From assembly GCF_900101595.1 (NCBI RefSeq), contig NZ_FMYY01000014.1, positions 1 through 40,091 on the forward strand: a stretch of DNA of 40,091 nt, read 5' to 3'. This DNA comes from Paenibacillus sp. cl123. Lineage in GTDB: Bacteria; Bacillota; Bacilli; Paenibacillales; NBRC-103111. The position numbers and the translations under genes were made by a program. Shown piece by piece: positions 1 to 7,420 of this stretch (position 1 is its first letter; the number at the start of each line of letters is the position of its first letter). Under the pieces are notes generated by a model that saw only the letters and a program-made list of their open reading frames with translations, made no database searches and had not been told where the DNA came from.

Positions 1-258
1 TATTCGGCTCCATTCTTCCGTTTCCCCACAGGAGCATGTAGTGCAAAAGCGTCCTTTGCATCGGTAAGGCACTCTACGAATGTCGTGACAACCCTCACAT
101 ACAAGAAGCTTAAATCCATTTCGAGGATCTCCACAGCCGCGAAATTTTTGTACCTCTTTTATGACATTAGGCCGAATATGTTTTTTATGTTTATCTACAA
201 AAGCATCCCAGTGCCGATGCTCATCGAAAAATATTTGCTTTAAGATGTTCGAGTCCAT
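1..258 (-). CDS. IS91-family transposase, N-terminal part (runs off window)
   Basis: This is the 5' end of a gene continuing beyond base 1; 86 codons are visible. After a short helical N-terminus with an HWDAFVDKHKKHIRP stretch, the protein has a zinc-binding arrangement: CEGC, then about 14 residues on CKGRFCTTCSC. That order (HW...RP...CxxC...CKxRFCxxC) is typical of the zinc-binding domain that opens IS91/IS801/IS1294-type Y1 transposases, which move by rolling circle. The catalytic HUH and Tyr motifs would lie outside the window. The ATG at 258 has AAGG seven bases upstream. Whether the element is intact cannot be seen. The family call is firm, the subfamily unknown. Confidence 0.8.
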   Translation of the reverse strand, partial: MDSNILKQIFFDEHRHWDAFVDKHKKHIRPNVIKEVQKFRGCGDPRNGFKLLVCEGCHDIRRVPYRCKGRFCTTCSCGETEEWSRI

Positions 259-286
259 ACCTTTACCTTAACAGAAATTTAAATAA

Positions 287-307
287 GGGGTAAGCTTCGC
301 TCACCCC
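287..307. repeat. Short hairpin just upstream of the IS91-type transposase
   Basis: An inverted repeat GGGGT-a-AGC-ttc-GCT-c-ACCCC lies about 30 bp upstream of the transposase start. IS91-family ends lack classical terminal inverted repeats and carry small subterminal hairpins instead, so this could mark the terminal end of the element. It could equally be a terminator for something else, since AATAAG/CTTATT follows. Confidence 0.35.
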
Positions 308-330
308 AAAACTTATAAATTCTTATATGT

Positions 331-354
331 TAAAAAAAGCTCCTGACCGGAGCC
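331..354 (-). terminator. Rho-independent terminator
   Basis: Read on the minus strand: GGCTCC, loop, GGAGC, then seven T's. It sits right after the stop codon at 380-382 of the decayed minus-strand frame, so that frame probably once belonged to a transcribed gene. A very similar hairpin (GCTCCTGA-C/T-CGGAGC) ends the mqo unit at 19.4 kb. Confidence 0.75.
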
Positions 355-379
355 CATTCTAGGAAGATACATGCGTGTT

Positions 380-960
380 TTAAATTGGCCGACTGCAGAT
401 ATCCCAGCCGCGGGATACCTCGTTGCGGACGTATTCGATCTGGGCGGCAAGCTTTCGGTATGCCGGAAACCCATTCGGTACCAGTCGGCCCCGGTCTAGA
501 CAGTCTATCAGCCATCATGCACGGCAGGCTGCCTGAGCTTGGTCTGATCGCTTTGCAGCATATATCCGATTTATGCCGAAGATTCCGCCAATCCCAGGTG
601 AAAACTCCAATAATTTTTATCAACCGTCCCGGCAGTGTACGCCTTTCTATTTGTTCCATGTGGAACAATGCGTGAAAGATAACATTATTCACCAGCGGCC
701 GCGAGCCGAACTTAGGGCAGCCTGCACTCCAGCGACATAAGATCGATATCGGGCATAAAGCCGTATTTGCCAGGGTTGCGGATGTCACCGGCTCTACCTA
801 TTGCCAAACCCAGCTTCTCACGCTGCGCGACCGGCTCCCGGGAATTATCCGCAGCCGATTCGTCACCGTCAAGCTAAACAGATCTATGCGCCCGACAGCT
901 CCATAGCACTCAGCTGCTCGCCGTCCTGGCTGCCGATCATATTCAGGCTTGCCACGGGCA
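380..960 (-). pseudogene. Decayed minus-strand gene remnants, unidentified
   Basis: No intact gene fits this stretch, but protein-like pieces appear in changing minus-strand frames. One reads ...NPGKYGFMPDIDLMSLECRLP and stops near 710. Another, AYRKLAAQIEYVRNEVSRGW..., ends at the stop codon 380-382. A third, MPVASLNMIGSQDGEQLSAM, lies near 890-960. They are separated by frameshifts and stops, and a good terminator follows the last one. This looks like one or two genes broken by several frameshifts next to a transposable element. I do not recognise the family. The long open frames that cross the region on both strands look like chance openings in GC-rich DNA. Confidence 0.35.
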
Positions 961-1008
961 TCCCGGCACTCCGGTCTGCGCTTCCATATGCTGAAGGCTC
1001 GTTAACGC

Positions 1009-1037
1009 AAGAAGGCTGCCGAAACCGGCAGCCTCCT
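1009..1037 (-). terminator. Terminator downstream of glpD
   Basis: A strong stem, AAGGCTGCCG / CGGCAGCC(T)CCTT with a short AAAC loop, lies about 40 bases after the glpD stop. On the minus strand the T-rich stretch after it is short and interrupted, so termination may be partial. Confidence 0.6.
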
Positions 1038-1076
1038 TGCACGCTTCTTCTCCTCCCCGACTTCCCCGAAGTCCGT

Positions 1077-2750
1077 CTAGCCGATCTCCGCATCCAGCGG
1101 CGTTACGGCATGGCGCAGCTGCGTCTCCAGCTCTTCGCTGTACTGCTGCGTCTCCTCCTGCGACCACCCGAGGAAGTCGGCCATGCAAGCGATGACCGCC
1201 TGCTTGTGCCGATGCACCCAGCCGATATCGAAGAACAACGCTCCGGTGCGCCTCACGAAGAAGTCTACCGGCTTTACAGCCAGCTCGTCCTCCATCGCGT
1301 AGATGGCCATGGCGGCGACGGCCAGCGGCATGCCGAAGCGCTTCGCCTCCTGCCTGTGCCGCGCCGCCAATTCGTAGAGGCGGTCGATGTTGGAGCCGTA
1401 CCGGCGCGCCAGCTGCTCCGCCTCCTGCACCGACAAGCCGTACTGCGGACCGCGCAGCTTCTGCTGGTCGATGAAGGCGGGAAAGCCATCTCCGCCGCCA
1501 ACCTGGCCTCCAGATATCGGCATCAGCTTCGTGGCGCACCGGGTAAACCGGTCGACGCCTTCCGCACGCAGCAGCTCGACCAGGCGATCCACGACCATCT
1601 GCGCCATCTTCCGGTAGCCGGTCAGCTTGCCTCCGGCGATCGTGATCAAGCCCGAAGGGGAAATCCAGATCTCATCCTTGCGGGAGATTTCCGACTCCTT
1701 CTTCCCCTCCTCGAAAATAAGCGGACGCAGCCCCGTCCAGCTCGACTCCACGTCCTCCGTCGTGATATGCACGGACGGGAACATATAGTTGACCGCATCA
1801 ATAATATATTGCCGGTCGGCAAGCGTCATCCGCGGGTGGCTGATGTCTCCCTGGTACGCGGTGTCCGTCGTGCCTACATAGGTTTTGCCGTCGCGCGGAA
1901 CGGCGAATACCATGCGGCCGTCCGGCGTATCGAAATAGACGGCCTGCTTCAAAGGAAACCGCTTCTGGTCGATGACCAGATGCACGCCCTTCGTCAGCTG
2001 CAGCCGCTTCTGCGTCTTGGACTTGTCCATGTCCCTCAGCGAATCGACCCAGGGGCCGGCCGCATTCACAATCTTCTTTGCGTAGATCTCGTACGATTGT
2101 CCGCGGAGCAAATCCTCGACCCGCGCTCCGACGACCTTGCCGTTCTCATAGAGCAAGCCGACGACCTTCGCATAGTTGGCAAGCATCGCGCCGCGCTTGA
2201 CCGCTTCCTTGGCCACTTCGATCGTCAGCCGGGCGTCATCGGTCCGGTATTCCACATATCTGCCGCTGCCCCGCAGCCCCTCCCGCTTCACGAGCGGCTC
2301 GCGCTTCACCGTCTCTTCGACGCTGAGCATCTTGCGCCGCTCACTCCGCTTAACATCGGCCAGATAGTCATAGACCCTCAGCCCGATCGAGGTGCTGAAG
2401 CTGCCGAACGTCCCTCCTTTGTGAAATGGAAGCAGCATCCACTCCGGCGTCGTCACATGCGGGCCGTTCTCATAAACGATCGCGCGCTCCTTGCCGACAT
2501 CGGCGACCATTTTCACCTCCAGCTGCTTCAGGTAACGCAGCCCGCCGTGTACGAGCTTGGTCGACCGGCTCGAAGTGCCCGCCGCGAAATCCTGCATCTC
2601 GACCAGAGCCGTGCTCATCCCCCGGGTTACCGCATCCAGCGCAATGCCGACCCCGGTAATGCCGCCGCCGATGATCAGCACATCGTAGTGCTGTTTATCC
2701 ATTTGCTTTAATGTTTCCAGGCGCTTCGCGCTCTGCATGGTAGCTGTCAT
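1077..2750 (-). CDS. glpD: Aerobic glycerol-3-phosphate dehydrogenase
   Basis: FAD-dependent, membrane-associated enzyme that oxidises sn-glycerol-3-phosphate to DHAP and passes electrons to menaquinone. The 557-residue length is usual for Bacillus-type GlpD. The N-terminal dinucleotide fold is clear (DVLIIGGGITGVGIALDA, about residues 23-40), followed by the GTSSRSTKLVHGGLRYL signature and a C-terminal GlpD/GlpO cap region. The start at 2750 (MTATMQ) is chosen because GGAGGAG lies six bases upstream; the frame extends further but without a ribosome site. It is preceded by a leader with a terminator hairpin resembling two others in the window, so GlpP antitermination is likely. It is the last gene of a long minus-strand run that includes two phosphodiesterases and a G3P-type importer, which supply its substrate. 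Confidence 0.95.
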   Translation of the reverse strand: MTATMQSAKRLETLKQMDKQHYDVLIIGGGITGVGIALDAVTRGMSTALVEMQDFAAGTSSRSTKLVHGGLRYLKQLEVKMVADVGKERAIVYENGPHVTTPEWMLLPFHKGGTFGSFSTSIGLRVYDYLADVKRSERRKMLSVEETVKREPLVKREGLRGSGRYVEYRTDDARLTIEVAKEAVKRGAMLANYAKVVGLLYENGKVVGARVEDLLRGQSYEIYAKKIVNAAGPWVDSLRDMDKSKTQKRLQLTKGVHLVIDQKRFPLKQAVYFDTPDGRMVFAVPRDGKTYVGTTDTAYQGDISHPRMTLADRQYIIDAVNYMFPSVHITTEDVESSWTGLRPLIFEEGKKESEISRKDEIWISPSGLITIAGGKLTGYRKMAQMVVDRLVELLRAEGVDRFTRCATKLMPISGGQVGGGDGFPAFIDQQKLRGPQYGLSVQEAEQLARRYGSNIDRLYELAARHRQEAKRFGMPLAVAAMAIYAMEDELAVKPVDFFVRRTGALFFDIGWVHRHKQAVIACMADFLGWSQEETQQYSEELETQLRHAVTPLDAEIG

Positions 2751-2796
2751 CCTGCTCTCCTCCATCTGTCCGGTCCGGCACGGCTTGCGCCAAAAC

Positions 2797-2862
2797 AAAA
2801 AAGACCAACGCAAACACTCCAGCTCAAAGCTGCAATGAACGCGTGGTCTCTCCTTAGTCTCC
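2797..2862 (-). promoter_or_regulatory. glpD leader with conditional terminator (GlpP target candidate)
   Basis: Between the upstream phosphodiesterase and glpD the minus strand reads GGAGACTAAGGAGAGACCAC, an inner GCAGC/GCTG hairpin, GGAGTGTTTGCGTTGGTC, then six T's. GACCACGC pairs with GCGTTGGTC to form a terminator about 45 bases before the glpD start. GlpP is known in Bacillus to antiterminate in the glpD leader. The same order of elements (GAGAC..GGAG..ACC, inner hairpin, GTGTTT-R-C, closing arm, T-run) recurs at 11234-11307, and in part at 8785-8884. No clear sigma-A promoter was seen directly upstream, so transcription may come from the preceding gene. Confidence 0.65.
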
Positions 2863-2894
2863 GACCGGTATATCCTTGCTATTCAGCTGTTGCA

Positions 2895-3599
2895 TCAGGG
2901 GACCAGTTGGCCCGCCCATCTCTCCAATTCGTTCGTACAGATCAGCACCTGCGGGAACCGCTCTCTCAGCTGGCGCATCGCAGACTCATCGTCAATCGTC
3001 CAGGCGATCAGCTGAATGCCTTTCTCCTCGCATAAGCGAACATAGTCATCCGTCAGGTAGATGTACTTGACCGACAAATATTTCGCCTTCAACTGCTCCA
3101 TCAGCGGGAATACGGCAGGCGTCGCTCCGTAAATGACAAGTCCCAGCTCCAGCTCGGGAGCCAGCTCACGCATCCGGATGATCGCGTAATGGTCGAATGA
3201 GGTGACAAATACCTGCTCCTCCATGCCGCATCTGCGGATAACGTCGACAACCGCCTGCTCCATGCCGGGGTACAAGTCACCGCTCTGCTTCAGCTCGATG
3301 TCGACGCGCGCCCGTCCCTTGGCCAGCAGGAGAATCTCCTCCAGCAGCGGGATACGCTGGCCGCTGCCTGCATCAAAGCGCTGCAGCTCTTCCCAGGTGT
3401 AGTCCTTCACAGGCCCTTTCCCGTCCGTCGTCCTGTCCAGCGTCGGGTCATGAATCACGACCGGTATGCCGTCCTTCGTCATATTTACATCAAGCTCCAG
3501 AATGCTATAGGACAAGTCCAGCGCCGCCTGGAAGGAAGTCACCGTATTCTCCGGGTATTTCTTAGGATAACCGCGATGAGCAAGACCTTCAATGATCAT
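2895..3599 (-). CDS. glpQ: Glycerophosphodiester phosphodiesterase (first copy)
   Basis: GDPD-family TIM-barrel hydrolase that splits deacylated phospholipids (glycerophosphodiesters) into G3P and an alcohol. The family motifs are present: AHRGYPKKYPENT with the catalytic His at the N-terminus, ELDVNMTKDG with the metal-binding Glu/Asp pair, and VVIHDPTLDRTT with the second His. At 234 residues it is the short bacterial form. There is no signal peptide, so it should act in the cytoplasm on imported substrate. The ATG at 3599 follows AGGAGG by seven bases. It lies 81 bp after the lipoprotein gene and 144 bp ahead of glpD, whose leader fills that gap. The symbol denotes the family; the exact substrate is not known. 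Confidence 0.9.
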   Translation of the reverse strand: MIIEGLAHRGYPKKYPENTVTSFQAALDLSYSILELDVNMTKDGIPVVIHDPTLDRTTDGKGPVKDYTWEELQRFDAGSGQRIPLLEEILLLAKGRARVDIELKQSGDLYPGMEQAVVDVIRRCGMEEQVFVTSFDHYAIIRMRELAPELELGLVIYGATPAVFPLMEQLKAKYLSVKYIYLTDDYVRLCEEKGIQLIAWTIDDESAMRQLRERFPQVLICTNELERWAGQLVP

Positions 3600-3680
3600 C
3601 TCATAACCTCCTGATCTGTTTCCTTCATTATACCCCGGCAGACATGCCGGCACCACCATACGCCTGACCGCCCGAACCGT

Positions 3681-4802
3681 TTAAGGGAGGACAAGCGTGT
3701 AAATATGATCGAGCGGATAGCTGCTGGAGGTCATGTAAGGCTTGGCGGCGGATTCGAACAACACATGAAGCTTGCCCTTCACCGTCACGATCCCTTCGGT
3801 CATCGGCGGCGCAGCCAGCTCCTTCTGCTTGGTCTGGCTGTCCAGAAACCAGACGGGCACGCTGGAGTTCCCGATCTTGACCGTCTGATGCGGCGCTTCG
3901 GCCAGCGGCTGCTTGTGGATGATCAGCGAGCTCGCCGCGTTGCGCCCATAAGACTGGCTGAGCACGATACGGCCCTTATCCACTTCTATGCCTTGAACCA
4001 TGTCGGGGAGCGACAGGATATAGTCGGGCACCGCAGGCTCTCCGGCCGCTCCGGCCTTGCCGGCTGGCAGGTCGTCCGTATCCGGGTCCAGCTTGTACCC
4101 TGCTGCCCAGGCCTTATGCTCCTTGCCGTCCCGGTTCGTCATATAATGCGTTTTGCTGGTCGGATAGCTGGCGCCTTGCGCGAACTCCCCGACCCATAAC
4201 ACGCCGTCCGCATAGGCGGTGAACGAAGCCCTCGTATCGGTAGCCAAGGCGCCTTCGAATACAAGCTTGGCCTCATCCTCCGCCTGGATCAGCGTCTCCT
4301 TCTTCAGACGGTACGCCTTGCCGTCGGAGGATATCCAGACGTTCTGCTTGCTGGCCGTAATACCGCCCGCATGACCGGTATACGGAACGCCCTGCTCCTT
4401 GTACAGCTCATGCGCCTTAACAAGCTTGCCTGTGCCCGCGTCGATGACGGTCAGGAGACTCGATTGGCCTTTCTCCCGGTAATGGGTGACCAGCAGCCAG
4501 TTTTTCTCCTCGACGTAGCCGATTCCCTGCGGCACCGCCTCCTGCTTGAGCGCGGGGATAAGCGGTCCGGGCTGGGCATGCTCCAGAAACCAGGCAATTT
4601 CAGGCATATCGACCCTCAGCTTGATGCCCGCTTCCTCTTGGGTGACCAGGCTCTTGGGCTCCTGTTGCACCGCTTGCTTCACCTCCGGCGCAGCGGCGGC
4701 AGGCGGGGCGGAAGCGCCGCCCCCTGCCGGAGCGGATTGACATCCGACGATGGCGAGCGCCCCTATGCCGGCAAGAGCGATCATGTAAGCCTTGCGCCTC
4801 AT
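3681..4802 (-). CDS. Lipoprotein of unknown function
   Basis: The protein (373 residues) starts MRRK, followed by a hydrophobic segment and a lipobox ending IVGC, so it should be lipid-anchored outside the membrane. An Ala/Pro/Gly-rich linker follows. The rest has repeated short beta-type blades with WLLVTHYR, VIDAGTG, NVWISSDGKAY and LWVGEFAQG elements, which suggests a beta-propeller-like fold (inference). The start has AAGGAG nine bases upstream. It sits 40 bp behind one phosphodiesterase gene and 81 bp ahead of the other, so it is probably in the same operon. A role in handling external glycerophosphodiesters is possible from context only. I do not recognise a named family. Confidence 0.8.
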   Translation of the reverse strand: MRRKAYMIALAGIGALAIVGCQSAPAGGGASAPPAAAAPEVKQAVQQEPKSLVTQEEAGIKLRVDMPEIAWFLEHAQPGPLIPALKQEAVPQGIGYVEEKNWLLVTHYREKGQSSLLTVIDAGTGKLVKAHELYKEQGVPYTGHAGGITASKQNVWISSDGKAYRLKKETLIQAEDEAKLVFEGALATDTRASFTAYADGVLWVGEFAQGASYPTSKTHYMTNRDGKEHKAWAAGYKLDPDTDDLPAGKAGAAGEPAVPDYILSLPDMVQGIEVDKGRIVLSQSYGRNAASSLIIHKQPLAEAPHQTVKIGNSSVPVWFLDSQTKQKELAAPPMTEGIVTVKGKLHVLFESAAKPYMTSSSYPLDHIYTLVLP

Positions 4803-4842
4803 TGCCTTCGTCTCCTTCGTTTATCTGAGTTCGGCGAAACCG

Positions 4843-5571
4843 CTAGGTCAGCAATCCCTTCAGTCTGCCGGGATAATCCGTAATGATGCCGGACACGCCG
4901 TATTCGATCGCCTGGCGCATCTTGTCTTCATCGTTGATCGTGTAAGCATATACCTGAAGACCGCTCTCTACCGCGTCGCGGACATCGGCTTTATCGAGCC
5001 GCCTGAAGCTCGGATGCAGGGAGTAGACAGGCGAGCTGATCAGCTTCGTCATATCCGCGTGGCGCGCCACGCTCAGATCATAGAGCAAGCCGAGCTTCGC
5101 TTCAGGCTCATGCAGCTTCAGCGCCTGAAGGCTTTTGAAGTCGAAGGACGATACGACGACATTGTGCACGCGATCCATCCTGCGCATCAGTGCGGCTAAC
5201 GCCGGCTCCAGCCTGTAGCCGTAAGAGCCCTTGATCTCTACATTGATCATCACCTCGGGCGGGACAAGCTCGAACACCTCTTCCAGCAGCGGAATCCGTT
5301 CGCCTGCGTACTGCTCGTGGAACCACAGACCCGCATCCGCCTGCTTCAGCTCGGCGACCGTCAGTTCGTTCACAGCTCCCTTGCTGTGCGTCGTCCGGTT
5401 GATCGTCGAGTCGTGAATAACGACGATTTCGCCATCCTTCGATAAATGCACATCCAGCTCGATCCCCTCGCAGCCTTGCTCCAGACCGAGCTTGAAGGCG
5501 CTGATCGTATTCTCCGGGGCTTCTCCCGCCGCGCCGCGGTGGGCAATGATCATAGTACGTTGCTGACTCAT
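4843..5571 (-). CDS. ugpQ: Glycerophosphodiester phosphodiesterase (second copy)
   Basis: GDPD-family enzyme of 242 residues with intact motifs: IIAHRGAAGEAPENT, GIELDVHLSKDG and VVIHDSTINRTT. No signal peptide, so cytoplasmic. It begins 13 bp after the second permease gene, with AAGGAG six bases before the ATG at 5571. That makes it the last enzyme of an importer-hydrolase unit like ugpBAE(C)Q, where UgpQ hydrolyses diesters as they enter. It shares motif layout with the copy at 2895-3599 but differs clearly in sequence, so the two are not a recent duplication. No ATPase gene is present in the unit; a shared MsmX-type ATPase is likely. The gene symbol rests on this context. Confidence 0.85.
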   Translation of the reverse strand: MSQQRTMIIAHRGAAGEAPENTISAFKLGLEQGCEGIELDVHLSKDGEIVVIHDSTINRTTHSKGAVNELTVAELKQADAGLWFHEQYAGERIPLLEEVFELVPPEVMINVEIKGSYGYRLEPALAALMRRMDRVHNVVVSSFDFKSLQALKLHEPEAKLGLLYDLSVARHADMTKLISSPVYSLHPSFRRLDKADVRDAVESGLQVYAYTINDEDKMRQAIEYGVSGIITDYPGRLKGLLT

Positions 5572-5584
5572 GTCGGTTCTCCTT

Positions 5585-6415
5585 TTACTTGAACGTGGAA
5601 TTGGCCATCGCAGCCACAATATATTTTTGGGCGAAGATGAAGATAAACACGATCGGCAAAATAACGAGGACGCTAGCCGCCATAATCAGGTGGAAGGTCA
5701 GCGCTTCATTGCCCGCCACTGTTTCTTTCATCATCGCAATACCAACAGTAAGCACCCGCATGTTGTTCGAGTTAGTCATAACGAGCGGCCAGAAGTAAGA
5801 GTTCCAGCTTGAGATAAAGCTAAGCACAGCCAGGGTGGAGATGGTCGGGAACGCCATCGGCGCCAATATTTTGTACAGGACATGGAACCGGTTGGCCCCA
5901 TCCACGCGCGCCGCCTCGATCACGTCGTTATTGATCGACTTGAACGTCTGGCGCAGCAGGAAGATGCCGTAGGCCGACGCCGCATGCGGAATAATCAGCG
6001 AGTAGAACGTGTTGATCCAGCCGAGCTTCGACATCATGACATACACGGGAACGAATGTGACTTGATCCGGCACGATCAGCGCCGCCAGCACGAGCACGAA
6101 CCATTTGTCCCGGCCCGGGAAAGTCCCTTTCGCAAAGGCATAGGCCGCCATAATGGCCAGATTAATCTGCAAGAATACGATACCGACCGTTTGAACCAGC
6201 GTATTCAGCGCGAAGCGGGCCACCGGGAACACGGAGAAAATCTCTACGTAGTTGGACCACTGCATCGACTCCGGCCAGAAGGTCGGCACCGCGAAGCGCA
6301 ATTCAGCGGTGGACTTGAGCGAGGTGACCAGCATCCAGTAAATCGGGAAAAACATCACCAGCGTAACGACAACCGCAAGCAGCAGGCGCGACGTTTTCCA
6401 TACGTTGTTTGTCAT
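5585..6415 (-). CDS. ugpE: Ugp-like ABC importer permease (MalG/UgpE type)
   Basis: Inner-membrane permease of a carbohydrate-type (CUT1) ABC importer, 276 residues, with about six membrane spans. The cytoplasmic EAA loop is well kept: EAARVDGANRFHVLYKILAP. It forms a pair with the gene just upstream and belongs with the binding protein at 7421-8737. I prefer the ATG at 6415, because AGGTGG lies eight bases before it; a GTG at 6427 in the same frame is possible. The upstream permease stops at 6428, so the two are tightly coupled. G3P or glycerophosphodiester specificity is inferred from the phosphodiesterase gene that follows and from GlpP/GlpD nearby. A sugar substrate is the alternative. 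Confidence 0.85.
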   Translation of the reverse strand: MTNNVWKTSRLLLAVVVTLVMFFPIYWMLVTSLKSTAELRFAVPTFWPESMQWSNYVEIFSVFPVARFALNTLVQTVGIVFLQINLAIMAAYAFAKGTFPGRDKWFVLVLAALIVPDQVTFVPVYVMMSKLGWINTFYSLIIPHAASAYGIFLLRQTFKSINNDVIEAARVDGANRFHVLYKILAPMAFPTISTLAVLSFISSWNSYFWPLVMTNSNNMRVLTVGIAMMKETVAGNEALTFHLIMAASVLVILPIVFIFIFAQKYIVAAMANSTFK

Positions 6416-6427
6416 TGTGTACGCCAC

Positions 6428-7318
6428 CTACCCTTCGTAATGAACTTTCTTGCGGGATACATACATCTGAAGCATCGTAAACAGGACGATGATCACGAAG
6501 AAAATAATGACAAGCGCCGATGCGCGGCCGGTTCGGAATTCGGCAAAGGCCATATCATAGATCCAATAAACCATTGCCTTGGTCGAATCCAGCGGTCCTC
6601 CGTTGGTCATGATGTCAACGGATTGGAACACCTGCATGGAGGAGATAAAGTTGGTGACGACCAGGAACAGCGTGATCGGAGACAGCAGCGGCAGCGTGAT
6701 TTGCCAGAACTGCCACCACTTGTTGGCACCGTCGATGCTGGACGCCTCGTAATACTCGACGGGAATGCCGCGCAAGCCGGCGATGAAGATGATCATGGCG
6801 AAGCCTACGCCTTTCCATACGGATACGATAACGAGCACCCAGATGGCTGTCTTCGTATTGGTCAGCCAGTTAATGGGCTCTACTCCGAACATCGCCATGA
6901 CCTCATTAGCCAAGCCGAATTGTCCGTTGAAAATCCACAGGAAAATCATCGAAACGATAACCATGGAGATGTAATACGGCATAAAAATGACAGAGCGCAT
7001 GAAGTTAAACGCCCGGGAAGTCACATTGAACAACAGGGCCAACAGAAGTCCAATGGCCAGCGTCAGCGTTACGTCAAGTATCGTATAGGTGAACGTAACT
7101 TTTAACACTTTGTAAAACAGCTCATTCGTCAGCAGATACGTATAATTATCGGCACCGACGAATTTCTTCACCGGTCTGGTCATATTCCAGTTCGTGAAGC
7201 TCAAATACAGCGAATTCAGGAGCGGATAGTAGATAAAGATCATCATGAACAGCAATGCGGGCAACGCAAACGAGAAATCTTTAATGGCTTCGAGCCTGCG
7301 GAAATTGGATGTTTTCAC
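6428..7318 (-). CDS. ugpA: Ugp-like ABC importer permease (MalF/UgpA type)
   Basis: Membrane permease of 296 residues with about six spans, starting with a short cytoplasmic tail and the usual FALPALLFMMIFIYYPLLNS first span. The EAA loop is EASSIDGANKWWQFWQITLP, the normal ABC ATPase contact. GTG start at 7318 with AAAGGGG seven bases upstream. It lies 102 bp after the binding-protein gene and its stop nearly abuts the next permease start. The UgpA label follows from family resemblance plus context; CUT1 permeases for several sugars look alike at this level. Confidence 0.85.
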   Translation of the reverse strand: MKTSNFRRLEAIKDFSFALPALLFMMIFIYYPLLNSLYLSFTNWNMTRPVKKFVGADNYTYLLTNELFYKVLKVTFTYTILDVTLTLAIGLLLALLFNVTSRAFNFMRSVIFMPYYISMVIVSMIFLWIFNGQFGLANEVMAMFGVEPINWLTNTKTAIWVLVIVSVWKGVGFAMIIFIAGLRGIPVEYYEASSIDGANKWWQFWQITLPLLSPITLFLVVTNFISSMQVFQSVDIMTNGGPLDSTKAMVYWIYDMAFAEFRTGRASALVIIFFVIIVLFTMLQMYVSRKKVHYEG

Positions 7319-7420
7319 CGGGTTACCCCTTTTCTAATGGCATAAATACGGCTTCTGAAGCAAGTGATAAAAGGAGATGAAGGACCTGTAATCGCCTTCA
7401 TCTCCATGCCAAGCTTTTAC

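Noticed and set aside
801..2711. A 636-codon open frame on the plus strand across glpD
   Set aside because: It is antisense to glpD, rich in Arg, Leu and His as expected of the opposite strand of GC-rich codons, and has no recognisable domain.
5882..7105. A 407-codon plus-strand frame across the two permease genes
   Set aside because: Opposite-strand shadow of clear ABC permease genes; composition (His, Arg, Asp, Gln) is typical of such shadows.
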